From positions 62,001 to 126,000 of the forward strand of contig JAXDKS010000046.1 of NCBI GenBank assembly GCA_034666985.1: a stretch of 64,000 nucleotides of DNA, given 5' to 3'. Positions 16,268-24,536 of this stretch are shown in pieces. The DNA is from DATARR01 sp034666985. GTDB lineage: Bacteria > Acidobacteriota > Thermoanaerobaculia > Multivoradales > UBA5704. Below the pieces are notes generated by a model. That model had not been told where the DNA came from, searched no databases, and saw only the letters and a list, made by a program, of their open reading frames with translations. Every line of letters starts with the position of its first letter. Within the stretch, counting starts at the first letter, position 1. A program made the position numbers and the translations under genes.

Positions 16268-18970
16268 ATGACCGCCATAACCAATGAGATGACCTTCGAC
16301 TTCGATGGGCTGATTCAGCTCCTCGCCGGCCACCTATACTCCGAAAAGAAGGTCTTCATCCGTGAGCTTATCCAGAACGCCCATGACGCTATTCAGCGCC
16401 GGGCGGTCAAGGATCCATCGTTCAATCGCGAGCAGGGCCACATTGACATTCTGACAGACTTGACTGCTTCGCCTGCGCGCATCATCTTTCGCGACAACGG
16501 CATCGGCATGAGCCTCCAGGACCTGGAGGATTTTCTCTCCACTATCGGGAAGTCTGGCACCAAGGCCGCCAGGGACGAAGTGCCGGATGTTATCGGCCAG
16601 TTCGGCATCGGCTTCCTGTCCGGCTTCGTCGTCGGCGCCCGTGTCGAGGTTCGCACCCGCTCCTGGGAGGCGACGCCGGATGAGGCCTGTCTATGGGAAA
16701 ACTCCGGGAATAAGGACTACACAATCAACCCCTGTACTCTCGCCTATGTGGGGACCGAGGTCACCGTCCTTCTTCGCTCCGCCGAGGACCGCGGCCTGTT
16801 GCACGAGGATGCTGTAAAGAAGGTCGTTCGCGCTTACGCGGATATGCTCCGCATTCCCATCCACCTCAACGACCCAGGGCACCACAGCGCCGCGATCAAC
16901 ACCATGGTAATGCCGTGGGAACGCAACGGCATTTCCGAAGCAGAGATGCGCCTCGACAGCATGATCTATTTGGAAAAGACGGTACCCGACAGCGTTCTGG
17001 AGGTCATTCCGATCCGCATCGTCGATCCGGCTGCCGACGGCAAGCCCATCCTGGATGCGGAAGGACTTCTTTACATCACCCGCACTCGGGTTTATGCCAG
17101 AGATGTACCCCGCACTGTGCGCGTTTTTCTGAAACGCATGTTTCTATGCGAGGAAGCTAAGGAGATCTTGCCGCCTTGGGCCAGCTTCATCAACGGCATT
17201 CTCAATACGGGCAGTCTCACACCTAACGCGGCCCGTGACAACTTCACCCGCGACGAAAATTTTACCCGTCTGCGCGATCGCCTCGGCGACATCATCGTGG
17301 CTCACTTCGAACATCTGCGGGAAAAGGAACCTCAGCGCCTCTCGGAGATCCTCGCCTACCACGACCTCGGCATCAAAGCCGCCTGCCACTATTACGATCC
17401 GTTTTTTGACAAATTCGCCCACCTGCTGGAATGGCGTATCAATGCTAAGTCAACCGCGTCCCGCGCCAGCAACCGGCCGGCCGGTCGACGGGTCCTCAGC
17501 GAAGACACCGGCGCCAATTACACATGGGCCACTCTGCCGGAAATCCTTGCCGCCCTCCCTGCCCCGGAAGGAGGTGGTGCCAAGCGCTTCCCCTGCTTCA
17601 CTACCAGCAGCTCTGCCAACCAATTCTTCGAGATGGCCGATGCCGCCGGCACCACCGTCGTGGACGCCAGCTACCCGTTCGAGGCGGAGCTGATCAAAGC
17701 CTGGGCCGACCAACGGAAAGCGGAGCTCTCTCTCGTCTATGTAGATCGCGAGGATGATCCCGCGGTCTTCCGCGAAATTGATCCCGCCCAGGACCGTGCC
17801 GTCCGTGCTCTGGCCCAGACGATGTCTCACTACCTCCGGCCTGGCGGCACCGGTCGCCTGCGCGTGGAACCGCGGCGTTTCCAACCGGAGTCCCTTCCTG
17901 CCGTGCTCAAGAGCAGCGAGGTCGCCCAGGGAAGCAGGAAGGCCCGCAGCATCCTCAGCGATCCGAATAGTGCCTCTGATCTCCGGGCTATGGCGGAGGA
18001 GATGCTCCGGCTCAGCCGGAATGCTGACATGCGGATGACTATCAATGCAGCCAATCCTCTCATCCGCACCCTCGCCAGCCTCGTCGAGATCAGTCCCGAG
18101 GACGACGACCTGCACCACCTCATGCAATGTGTTTATAACGATGCCATCCTCTATAACCAGGAGCTCATGACCCCGAGCAACGCGCAGATCTTTCACGAGC
18201 AGTTCCAGCGCCTTATGAATAAATCCCTCCAGTTCCTTGTGGAAAAAGCTGACCTCGCCCGCGAACGGGCAGAGCTGGAGAAACAACGCCGCCAGACGGA
18301 GTCCAAACGGAAGCGTGAGCGGAAGCATCTCACTGCCTTCCTGATGACTCCCTTCGCCAAGGAGTTCGATACCGCTCGTGAAGCCGTCCGCCTTGCGGTC
18401 GAAGACCGCCTCGGCTGCGAGTTGCGCACCGCCGATCAGAAGACCTTTGAGGACTTGATCCGTGGTAATGTCGAGGCGCATCTCGACGATGCAGACTTCT
18501 TCATCGCTGACGTCACCGGGGCCAATCCCAACGTTATGATGGAATTGGGGGCTGCCCTTTACGGCCGCGGCCATCAGCCCAGCCTCCTCATCGCCCGCAT
18601 TGCCAAGAGTGGCGACAAGCCCGAATTGCCCGCCGACCTCGGAGGGCATATTACCGGGGGCCTCTACGTCGCAGGCCAGAGCAAGAAGGAAATTGCTGAC
18701 CTACTAGAGGAAGGCTTCCGAAAGCACGAGCGGTTGGGCGCTCTGCTCAAGCGCGAAGACCGCGAGGACTATATCTCGGCGCAAACCCTCCGTGTCTGGA
18801 CGAAGGAGATTCTCACCTCTAAGCCCCTCTACGATCGGCTCAGCGATGCTTACCCCACGGCCAGCGCTTGGAGGAAGGTCAATGAGAAGCAACTGGAGGC
18901 CCAACTGGTCGGAGAAGCTGATCTCGCCTCTGTAGTGCTGAGACGCCTCAAGGATAATCTCTCTCCTTGA
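16268..18970 (+). CDS. Hsp90-like ATPase fused to a TIR/deoxyribosyltransferase-like effector domain
   Basis: This 900-residue protein has an HtpG-type GHKL ATPase at residues 1-230: ELIQNAHDAI (Glu33, Asn37), DNGIGM (76-81) and GQFGIGF (110-116) form the ATP site. A middle domain follows, with GILNTGSLTPNAARDNFTRD where HtpG has its DLPLNISRE-like loop, then a divergent helical region and a charged coiled coil (about 655-686). From residue 687 a Rossmann-like domain begins (FLMTPFAKEFD), with DADFFIADVTGANPNVMMELG holding the candidate catalytic Glu759; this pattern occurs in deoxyribosyltransferase-like/TIR-like effectors. It is not a housekeeping HtpG: the Hsp90 dimerisation domain is replaced. 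A TPR gene follows after 12 bp. Role in phage defence is inferred. Confidence 0.75.
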   Translation: MTAITNEMTFDFDGLIQLLAGHLYSEKKVFIRELIQNAHDAIQRRAVKDPSFNREQGHIDILTDLTASPARIIFRDNGIGMSLQDLEDFLSTIGKSGTKAARDEVPDVIGQFGIGFLSGFVVGARVEVRTRSWEATPDEACLWENSGNKDYTINPCTLAYVGTEVTVLLRSAEDRGLLHEDAVKKVVRAYADMLRIPIHLNDPGHHSAAINTMVMPWERNGISEAEMRLDSMIYLEKTVPDSVLEVIPIRIVDPAADGKPILDAEGLLYITRTRVYARDVPRTVRVFLKRMFLCEEAKEILPPWASFINGILNTGSLTPNAARDNFTRDENFTRLRDRLGDIIVAHFEHLREKEPQRLSEILAYHDLGIKAACHYYDPFFDKFAHLLEWRINAKSTASRASNRPAGRRVLSEDTGANYTWATLPEILAALPAPEGGGAKRFPCFTTSSSANQFFEMADAAGTTVVDASYPFEAELIKAWADQRKAELSLVYVDREDDPAVFREIDPAQDRAVRALAQTMSHYLRPGGTGRLRVEPRRFQPESLPAVLKSSEVAQGSRKARSILSDPNSASDLRAMAEEMLRLSRNADMRMTINAANPLIRTLASLVEISPEDDDLHHLMQCVYNDAILYNQELMTPSNAQIFHEQFQRLMNKSLQFLVEKADLARERAELEKQRRQTESKRKRERKHLTAFLMTPFAKEFDTAREAVRLAVEDRLGCELRTADQKTFEDLIRGNVEAHLDDADFFIADVTGANPNVMMELGAALYGRGHQPSLLIARIAKSGDKPELPADLGGHITGGLYVAGQSKKEIADLLEEGFRKHERLGALLKREDREDYISAQTLRVWTKEILTSKPLYDRLSDAYPTASAWRKVNEKQLEAQLVGEADLASVVLRRLKDNLSP

Positions 18971-18982
18971 CCTCTTGCGATC

Positions 18983-20137
18983 ATGGCCCATCACAACCAG
19001 ATCGCCGGGGAAGGTCGCGAGGCCTACTTGGCTAGTCGCATGGCTGAGGCGGCGCTCCTCTACCGCCGGGCCGCTTCGGCTGCCCTCGAGATCGGTGATC
19101 GAATCGCATGGTTCAAGAATATGGCGTGGGCGGCAGACGCTTCATTCTTGAAAGGAGACACACAAGTCAGTCTTTCAATGCTTCTAGAAGCCCGCCAGTC
19201 GGAGCCGGAGGATGCCTCACCACGCGAAGCATGGATGGCTCGTAAGCTACTTTTTTACATCAGCCTGTCGACCCGCCCAGAACGAGCGAGGCTGGAACAA
19301 CTCCTCACCGACCTCCGCTCCTACGCCAATACACACCGCAGTGCCGCGGGCGACCTTCTTAGTCTCGAAGGGGTGCTGTTCCACTTCTGCGGAGATTATC
19401 GCACCGCCCTCGCTCGTTTCGAGGCCGCTTGGCAGGCCTATGATGTAAACAGCGGCGAAATCAAGTCCTCTTCACCTTATGTTGCCGCCGATTGCTGCCT
19501 AGAACTCGGCCAGCTTTCCGCCTGCAAGGATTGGATTGCCGCTCTTGATCAGTGCCTAGATAGCGTTACTACTCGCTGGAGCGCCGAAATCACTCTCCGC
19601 CTCGCTCTTGCCGAAGGCCGGCCATTCGCCACCCTCCTATCCCACCTGCGTACCTACACAAACCGCGCAACTGGCCTCCAGCGCGCCGACGTAGCCGATA
19701 AGCTCGCCAGACTCATCGCCCGCATCCACCTCCTCGATCCCCACGCGGGTGACCCCGCTGCCGACTTTCACCCCAGCCGCGCCGAGCTCCGCCGCCCTCC
19801 CAGTGACCGGCAGTGTGTTCACGGCCGATACGACGCCCACCTGCTCCATCTTGACTACCGCCTCGCCAGCCTTCGCCACGCTGCTGGCATCCCGGCCGTG
19901 GATGATTTATATTATTATCAGCCCCAGCAAGCCCCGGTCCGGCTTACACCAGTCGACCCAGATCAGTTTCAAGGCCGTCTCCACAGGGCCCGCGCCGCTG
20001 CCAAGAGCACCCTCCGCTACGCTCGCCACCTTGATACCCTCCTCGAATGCGACTACCGACAACGCGAGGTCCAAGCTCGCAGCGAGCGAATTGAGGAGAT
20101 AGCGCGGGCAATAGATTTTGGTCTCACTGGCGGCTAG
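18983..20137 (+). CDS. TPR-like helical repeat protein, partner of the Hsp90 fusion
   Basis: A 384-residue soluble protein made mostly of helical pairs with TPR character (AEAALLYRRAASAALEIGDR, GDTQVSLSMLLEARQSEPED, GDYRTALARFEAAWQAYDV). The last 130 residues are less repetitive and contain YDAHLLHLDYRLASL and a basic helix. It lies 12 bp behind the Hsp90 fusion in the same base-composition block, so the two form one operon. TPR proteins often bind Hsp90 or sense ligands in conflict systems; here it could be the sensor or scaffold. No enzymatic motif is visible. Confidence 0.65.
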   Translation: MAHHNQIAGEGREAYLASRMAEAALLYRRAASAALEIGDRIAWFKNMAWAADASFLKGDTQVSLSMLLEARQSEPEDASPREAWMARKLLFYISLSTRPERARLEQLLTDLRSYANTHRSAAGDLLSLEGVLFHFCGDYRTALARFEAAWQAYDVNSGEIKSSSPYVAADCCLELGQLSACKDWIAALDQCLDSVTTRWSAEITLRLALAEGRPFATLLSHLRTYTNRATGLQRADVADKLARLIARIHLLDPHAGDPAADFHPSRAELRRPPSDRQCVHGRYDAHLLHLDYRLASLRHAAGIPAVDDLYYYQPQQAPVRLTPVDPDQFQGRLHRARAAAKSTLRYARHLDTLLECDYRQREVQARSERIEEIARAIDFGLTGG

Positions 20138-20139
20138 CG

Positions 20140-20409
20140 TGGATCTTCTGGAGTAGATGGGAATCACCCTGGGGTCCCTACTCAAGCGCGATCGACGGCT
20201 TGAACCTAGCTTTTCGCGAGTTGCGTATCCAGTCACACGGCATGCGATTCGGGTCTTCTACGCCTTCGATCCGCACCGCGACGCGACCGTCCTCATCGGC
20301 GGCGACAAGACGGGCATCTCCAGCGATCGCTTCTACCGAGTACATTCCCCAGGCCGAGCGGATTCTGAGAGAGTACCTGGCCGAGATCGAGGAGGAAGAC
20401 GATGGCTAA
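20140..20409 (+). pseudogene. higB: Decayed HigB/RelE-type toxin
   Basis: Pieces of a HigB toxin are spread over two frames. LNLAFRELRIQ and EYIPQAERILREYLAEIEEE are in one frame; RVFYAFDPHRDATVLIGGDK with DRFYR is in another. An in-frame TAG precedes MGITLGS. At least two or three small deletions are needed to rebuild the family consensus, and the 5' third seems lost where the TPR gene ends. The remnant still overlaps the start of the intact antitoxin gene, as in functional higBA loci. Confidence 0.7.
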
Positions 20410-20722
20410 CCGAAAGCTGCAGACCTGGGCGGACGTGAAGGCTCGTCGTCCGCTTTCCACCGAAGCTCAGGCTGCCAACACAACTTGGGTCGAGCGGCAG
20501 ATCGTCGAGCTGAATCTTCAGACGCTTCGACAGCAACTCGGCGTCACGCAGGCAGAGCTTGCTGAAGCGTCTGGATTCGCACAGGGAGAGATCTCGCGCA
20601 TCGAGCAATGCGAGGATCACATGGTTTCCACTTTGCGGCGCCTCGTTCGATCACTCGGTGGGGAGCTCGAGATCCACGCCCGGTTCCCCGACGGTCGCGA
20701 CATCCGCCTCATCGGCGTCTGA
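20402..20722 (+). CDS. higA: XRE-family antitoxin (HigA-like)
   Basis: A 106-residue protein with a helix-turn-helix at residues 42-75 (LRQQLGVTQAELAEASGFAQ then GEISRIEQCED) and a C-terminal dimerisation strand region. It would bind its own operator and neutralise HigB, but the adjacent toxin is broken, making this an orphan antitoxin. Orphan antitoxins may be retained as regulators or as protection against related toxins. Confidence 0.8.
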   Translation: MANRKLQTWADVKARRPLSTEAQAANTTWVERQIVELNLQTLRQQLGVTQAELAEASGFAQGEISRIEQCEDHMVSTLRRLVRSLGGELEIHARFPDGRDIRLIGV

Positions 20723-20744
20723 GAACCTGTCGGAGTGCCACATC

Positions 20745-20948
20745 ATGGCTAAGGCCACTGAAAAATCGACCACTAAGACCAAAACCAAGACTGTTGCGTA
20801 TGACGTAGCCGAACAACTTCACACGCCCGAAGAGATGGCCGCGTATCTTGATGCCTGGTTCGCCGAGGCTCCCGATGATGCCGTGGGGATTGCTCGTGCT
20901 CTTGGCGATATCGCACGCGCGCGCGGCATGGCGCAGGCCGCACGCTAG
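20745..20948 (+). pseudogene. Truncated addiction-module antidote (HI1420 type)
   Basis: Sixty-seven residues match the N-terminal half of the downstream antidote of HI1419/HI1420-type modules (YDVAEQLHTPEEMAAYLDAW, then ALGDIARARGMAQ). The frame stops at TAG just where the helix-turn-helix would continue (family members go on with AR-x-TGLSRESLY-like sequence). No toxin gene precedes it. The Lys/Thr-rich N-terminus is unusual. It is probably non-functional as a DNA-binding antitoxin. Confidence 0.6.
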
Positions 20949-20979
20949 CCAGATAGGTAGGAAGGTATATACTTGCGTC

Positions 20980-21222
20980 ATGCGTCCCGAAGATCTCCTG
21001 CGCTGGGTTGAGTCTCGCCAGGCTGCGGAGCGACGCGAGAAGCTCGAAGCCCGCCAAGCCGGTCCCGACCCCTCAGGAGCGATCCGGAGCGCCTTGGCGC
21101 TGGTGGCTCTAACGAGGCGCCTTCACGGATGGCCGGTCCCGGAGGATCCGGTGACTCTGCGGGAGGATGCCCTGGCCAGGGAACGATGGGACCGGGTCCG
21201 CGCTTATTTCGGCAAGCCATGA
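20980..21222 (+). CDS. Small hypothetical protein, probable partner of a nucleotidyltransferase
   Basis: An 80-residue helical protein (EDLLRWVESRQAAERREKLE ... RERWDRVRAYFGKP) without a named domain. The following sequence reads as the start of a nucleotidyltransferase in a shifted frame, and the ATGA junction at 21219 fits a coupled pair of the MNT/HEPN or AbiE-like kind. The pairing is from my recollection of similar gene pairs and is not proven here. Confidence 0.45.
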   Translation: MRPEDLLRWVESRQAAERREKLEARQAGPDPSGAIRSALALVALTRRLHGWPVPEDPVTLREDALARERWDRVRAYFGKP

Positions 21223-21335
21223 TGGAACCTGAAGACCGGGACTTCTGGAGGCCCTCCAAGCCCTGGCCGCAGCCCTGCGCGCAGCCCTGCGACAGATCAA
21301 GGCTCCTGGAATGATCATAGGCGGCATCCCACCAC
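21219..21335 (+). pseudogene. Frameshifted 5' fragment of a nucleotidyltransferase
   Basis: The frame opened at 21219 gives MMEPEDRDFW and then nonsense. Reading the next frame from about 21241 gives LLEALQALAAALRAALRQIK followed by APGMIIGGI, which resembles the N-terminus and first strand of minimal nucleotidyltransferases (motif IGG before a later DxD). The DxD region is absent; sequence passes into the upstream region of the deaminase gene. Confidence 0.4.
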
Positions 21336-21375
21336 ATCCCGCATCACCTGGAGAACGCAGATCCACGAAACCTAC

Positions 21376-21813
21376 ATGCGACGTTGCCTTGCGCTCGGGT
21401 GCGCGGCACTCGCGGCTGGCGAGACACCGGTCGGCGCCTTGGTCGTGCGCGGCGACGTGGTCGTCGGGGAGGGGCAAGAGGGCACGCGGACTCTGCTCGA
21501 TCCCAGCGCGCATGCCGAGGTCCAGGCGGTTCGGGCGGCGTGCAGGAATCTGGGGTCCGTCGACCTCTCGGGCTGCACGATGTACAGCACGGTCGAACCT
21601 TGCGTGCTTTGCGCGTATGTGGTTCGGCGAGCGGGGGTGAGCCGCGTGGTCTATGGCGTCCCGGCGGGGCAAGCCGGCGGTTCGACTTCGCGGTATGCCA
21701 TTCTGGAGGATCTTGCGTTGATGGGATGGCCGGCGCCGCCTGAGATCATTTCGGGGATCCTCGCAGACGAATGCCGAGCCCTGCTGCAAGAACGTGCCAG
21801 ATCATTGAGATAG
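21376..21813 (+). CDS. Nucleoside/nucleobase deaminase (CDA fold)
   Basis: A 145-residue zinc deaminase: PVGALVV, then the first ligand with the catalytic Glu in SAHAEVQAV, then the PCVLC zinc motif in YSTVEPCVLCAYVV. This family includes guanine deaminase and tRNA adenosine deaminases; substrate not assignable. The upstream in-frame residues IHETY immediately before the first Met also resemble the family, so the true start could be a few codons earlier at a non-canonical codon. It ends at a convergent terminator. Confidence 0.75.
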   Translation: MRRCLALGCAALAAGETPVGALVVRGDVVVGEGQEGTRTLLDPSAHAEVQAVRAACRNLGSVDLSGCTMYSTVEPCVLCAYVVRRAGVSRVVYGVPAGQAGGSTSRYAILEDLALMGWPAPPEIISGILADECRALLQERARSLR

Positions 21814-21818
21814 ACGGC

Positions 21819-21851
21819 AACCGTGGCTCCCTCAACCGGGGAGCCACGGTT
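21819..21851. terminator. Bidirectional terminator hairpin
   Basis: A perfect 12-bp stem (AACCGTGGCTCC at 21819-21830 with GGAGCCACGGTT at 21840-21851) lies between the convergent deaminase and S9 peptidase genes. The T-runs are short, so termination efficiency is uncertain. Confidence 0.7.
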
Positions 21852-21907
21852 TCCACTTCAAGTGCCGCCGGTCTCGAAGTCCCTTGTCATCGTCCTCGGC
21901 TCGGCCC

Positions 21908-24001
21908 CTACTTCTGCTGCGGGGCCGCGGCCTCGGCTCGCTTCGGTATCTCGACCGTCTTCACGTCGACGGTGATCTCCTTGAGACGCGTGGCCTCCTC
22001 GGGCGCCATGCTCTCCTGGTAGCGCCCGCCGAGGTATTTGGCGAGGAACTTCTCGGCGGCGGCGAACGCCGCCATGTTGTTCACCGGCCGGGCGAAGCCG
22101 TGGCCTTCGTCGGGCGCGACGATGTACTCGACGGGAAATCCCCGCTCGCGCAGGGCGACGACGATCTGGTCGCTCTCGGCCCTCTTCACGCGCGGATCGT
22201 TCGCTCCCTGGATGACCAGCAGCGGCGCCTTCATCTTGTTGGCCGAATTCAGGGGCGACTGCCGTTCGAGCTGCGCGCGGCCCTCCGGCGTCGCAGGATC
22301 GCCCATCCGCTCCGTAAAGATCTTACGGATGGATTCCCAGTAAGGCGGGATCGATTCGAGCAGTGTGATCAGGTTCGACGGGCCGACGATGGAGACGCCC
22401 GCGGTATAGAGATCAGGTGTGAAAGCCAGGCCCGCCAGCGTGGCGTAACCGCCATAGGAGCCGCCCAAGATGCCGACGCGCCGCGGGTCGACGATGCCTT
22501 CCGAGACCAGGTGCTTGACGCCCCAGGTGAGGTCGTCCTGCATCTTCTGACCCCACTCGCGGTTGCCGGCGTTGAGGAATGCCTTGCCGTAACCCGTCGA
22601 AGCGCGGAAGTTCGGCTGCAGGACGGCGTAGCCGCGGTTGGCTAAGAACTGCGGCAGACCGCTGTAACCCCAGTTGTCGCGTCCCCAGGGACCGCCGTGC
22701 GGGAGGACGACGAGCGGCAGGTTCCTGGCGGGCACACCTCTCGGCAGGGTCAGGTAGGCGGGGATCTCGAGCCCGTCGGACGACTTGTAGCGAATGGCCT
22801 TCATCGCCGCCAGGTGCTGGCGCGGCAACGTCTCGCGAACGCGGTACTGGAGCGTCAATTTCTTGCTATCGCGGTCGAAGAGGTAGGTCTCGCCGGGCTC
22901 GGTGTCGCTGACGGCGGCGACCAGGAAGAGACGCTCGTTCTCCGTCCCCGAGCCGATGCGGATCTCCTTGCCGGGCAGCCGCTTCTGCAGGAGCTTGTAG
23001 TCGGCCTCGAAGGCCTTGTCCTTGAAATAGATCCGCATCTCGTCATCGATGTAGGCGGTGGCGATGAGCTCGTTCGTGAGGTCGGAGAACAACGGGAAGC
23101 CGAGATCCACCCGGTTCAGGGGATCGGCTTCGACCAGCTCTTCGCGGCCAGTGTCGGGGTCGAAGAGCACGAGGCGGACGAGGTTCACGTCGCCCTTGTT
23201 GGTCACCATGTAGACGCGCCGGCCGTCTTTGTGGAATTGCGCCGGTCCGCAGGTCTCGGCGACGCTGCAGGAGTAGACCTTCTTGAATCCGTCGCCGTCC
23301 ACGCGCAGCACCTCGGTGTCGCCGTTCTCGGCGGAACGCGTAGCCAGCCGGAGGTGGTCCTTCAGATCGAAGACCCAGCCCGTCAGCCGCTCGGTGTTCT
23401 TGCGCAGGAGCGTCCGCTCACCGGTCGAGATCTTCACCTTGTAGAGGTCGTGCCAGGCCGGATCGCGGTCGTTCAGCCCGACGTAGATCGTATCCGGATC
23501 GGTTTCGGGCACGGCGTAGATGAAGGCCCGTGCTCCTTTCGCCTCGGTCAGGTTGCGCGCGGCCGGCACCCGCTGCCCGACAGCGGGCGAGGCCGCCGGG
23601 TCTACGGCGTAGACGTTGAAATTCTCGTCGCCGCCCTGATCCTGCACGAAGAGAATGAACTTGCCGTCCTCACTCCAGAAGAAGCCAGGGACTGGGCGCT
23701 TGGTTTCGGCGGTGATGGGCCGGGCGGCCTCGAAAGGCTCGTCGGTCCGCTTCACCCAGACGTTGCGCGTGCCGTCGAGGGGCTTGATGAACGCGATGAG
23801 CTTGCCGTCAGGCGAGAGCTGACCGCCGACGATCTCAGGATCGCCGAAGAAGAGCTGGCGGTCGAGGAGCGGCGGCAGCTCCGACGGCTGCGCCCAGGTG
23901 GCGGCCGCGAAGGCCAGCAGGCCGCAGAAAGCCCACGTGAAGATCTTGCCGGCCACGGCTCTGGAGGCGAGGCGCTGGCGGGTGCGGGACGGGGGATGCA
24001 T
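21908..24001 (-). CDS. S9 family peptidase (prolyl oligopeptidase/acylaminoacyl peptidase)
   Basis: This 697-residue exported protein has a signal peptide (after MHPPSRTRQRLASRAVAGKI, hydrophobic AFCGLLAFAAATWA), an N-terminal WD/propeller region (about residues 45-390) and a C-terminal alpha/beta-hydrolase. The catalytic triad is visible: Ser in GGSYGGYA, Asp in GANDPRV, His in DEGHGFARP. The family cleaves short peptides, often after Pro or acylated residues. Start chosen at the ATG with an AAGGGAGG Shine-Dalgarno 9 bases upstream; 47 more residues are open upstream but lie in the serpin-remnant region and are not credible. Probably periplasmic peptide scavenging. Confidence 0.9.
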   Translation of the reverse strand: MHPPSRTRQRLASRAVAGKIFTWAFCGLLAFAAATWAQPSELPPLLDRQLFFGDPEIVGGQLSPDGKLIAFIKPLDGTRNVWVKRTDEPFEAARPITAETKRPVPGFFWSEDGKFILFVQDQGGDENFNVYAVDPAASPAVGQRVPAARNLTEAKGARAFIYAVPETDPDTIYVGLNDRDPAWHDLYKVKISTGERTLLRKNTERLTGWVFDLKDHLRLATRSAENGDTEVLRVDGDGFKKVYSCSVAETCGPAQFHKDGRRVYMVTNKGDVNLVRLVLFDPDTGREELVEADPLNRVDLGFPLFSDLTNELIATAYIDDEMRIYFKDKAFEADYKLLQKRLPGKEIRIGSGTENERLFLVAAVSDTEPGETYLFDRDSKKLTLQYRVRETLPRQHLAAMKAIRYKSSDGLEIPAYLTLPRGVPARNLPLVVLPHGGPWGRDNWGYSGLPQFLANRGYAVLQPNFRASTGYGKAFLNAGNREWGQKMQDDLTWGVKHLVSEGIVDPRRVGILGGSYGGYATLAGLAFTPDLYTAGVSIVGPSNLITLLESIPPYWESIRKIFTERMGDPATPEGRAQLERQSPLNSANKMKAPLLVIQGANDPRVKRAESDQIVVALRERGFPVEYIVAPDEGHGFARPVNNMAAFAAAEKFLAKYLGGRYQESMAPEEATRLKEITVDVKTVEIPKRAEAAAPQQK

Positions 24002-24095
24002 GGCGGAGAACCTCCCTTTGGATAGTGAGAGCTCCTCGCGTGAGCTCCAGAGGGTATACGCAGGATTCACGCTAGATGTTTTCGTTCTGGGTTGA

Positions 24096-24323
24096 GCTCT
24101 AGGAGGTCGACTCCTGGTTCGCCACGACGAGCGCCTCGTCATCGCGAAGGTCTTTCACAAAGGTTTCGTGCGAGTCGACGAGAAAGGCACCGAAGCCGCC
24201 GCTGCCACCGCGGTGGTGATGATGGAGAGAGCCATGGCCATGGCGCCGCCGCGCCAGCTCAAAGTCGACCGGCCGTTTCTGTTCCTCATTCGCGACAACG
24301 CGAGCGGGCTCGTTTTCGGACCG
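24096..24323 (+). pseudogene. C-terminal fragment of a serpin
   Basis: The frame from 24096 (just after a TGA) reads RLVIAKVFHKGFVRV, DEKGTEAAAATAVVM and PRQLKVDRPFLFLIRDN. These are the strand 5A/hinge/reactive-centre loop and strand 4B-5B signatures of serpins. Everything upstream of strand 5A is missing and the last residues diverge after SGLVFG, where the small gene at 24324-24431 begins on the other strand. Counting from the hinge Glu places Arg in ERAMA near P1. It is a relic of a protease-inhibitor gene. Confidence 0.75.
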
Positions 24324-24431
24324 CTACTTCTTCTTGGTGTCCTTCGGCTTGTTGTCAGGAGCGGCGCTCTTCACCACGGCCTTCTTCGGCTTCTTGGTCT
24401 CTTTCTTTCGTGCGTTGTTGCCTTTTGCCAT
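24324..24431 (-). CDS. 35-residue Lys-rich protein
   Basis: A short gene encoding a highly basic, low-complexity peptide: MAKGNNARKKETKKPKK, then AVVKSAAPDNKPKDTKKK. A Shine-Dalgarno (GGGAGGGG) lies 5 bases before the ATG. Similar tiny KETKKPKK-type proteins are known to me from many bacteria but lack an assigned role; binding to nucleic acid or ribosomes is a guess from charge. It is antisense-adjacent to the serpin remnant. Confidence 0.6.
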   Translation of the reverse strand: MAKGNNARKKETKKPKKAVVKSAAPDNKPKDTKKK

Positions 24432-24536
24432 GATCCCCTCCCGGCGTTCGCCGTCACTTCTCGTCGGTTCCCAGCGTGTAGAATGCTACGCTAACACCTT
24501 GGGCTACCACCGTCAACGGCCCGCGCGGAGGACGGC

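Noticed and set aside
16268..18970. Housekeeping HtpG chaperone
   Set aside because: The C-terminal dimerisation domain is replaced by a TIR/deoxyribosyltransferase-like domain, and the gene sits in an accessory block.
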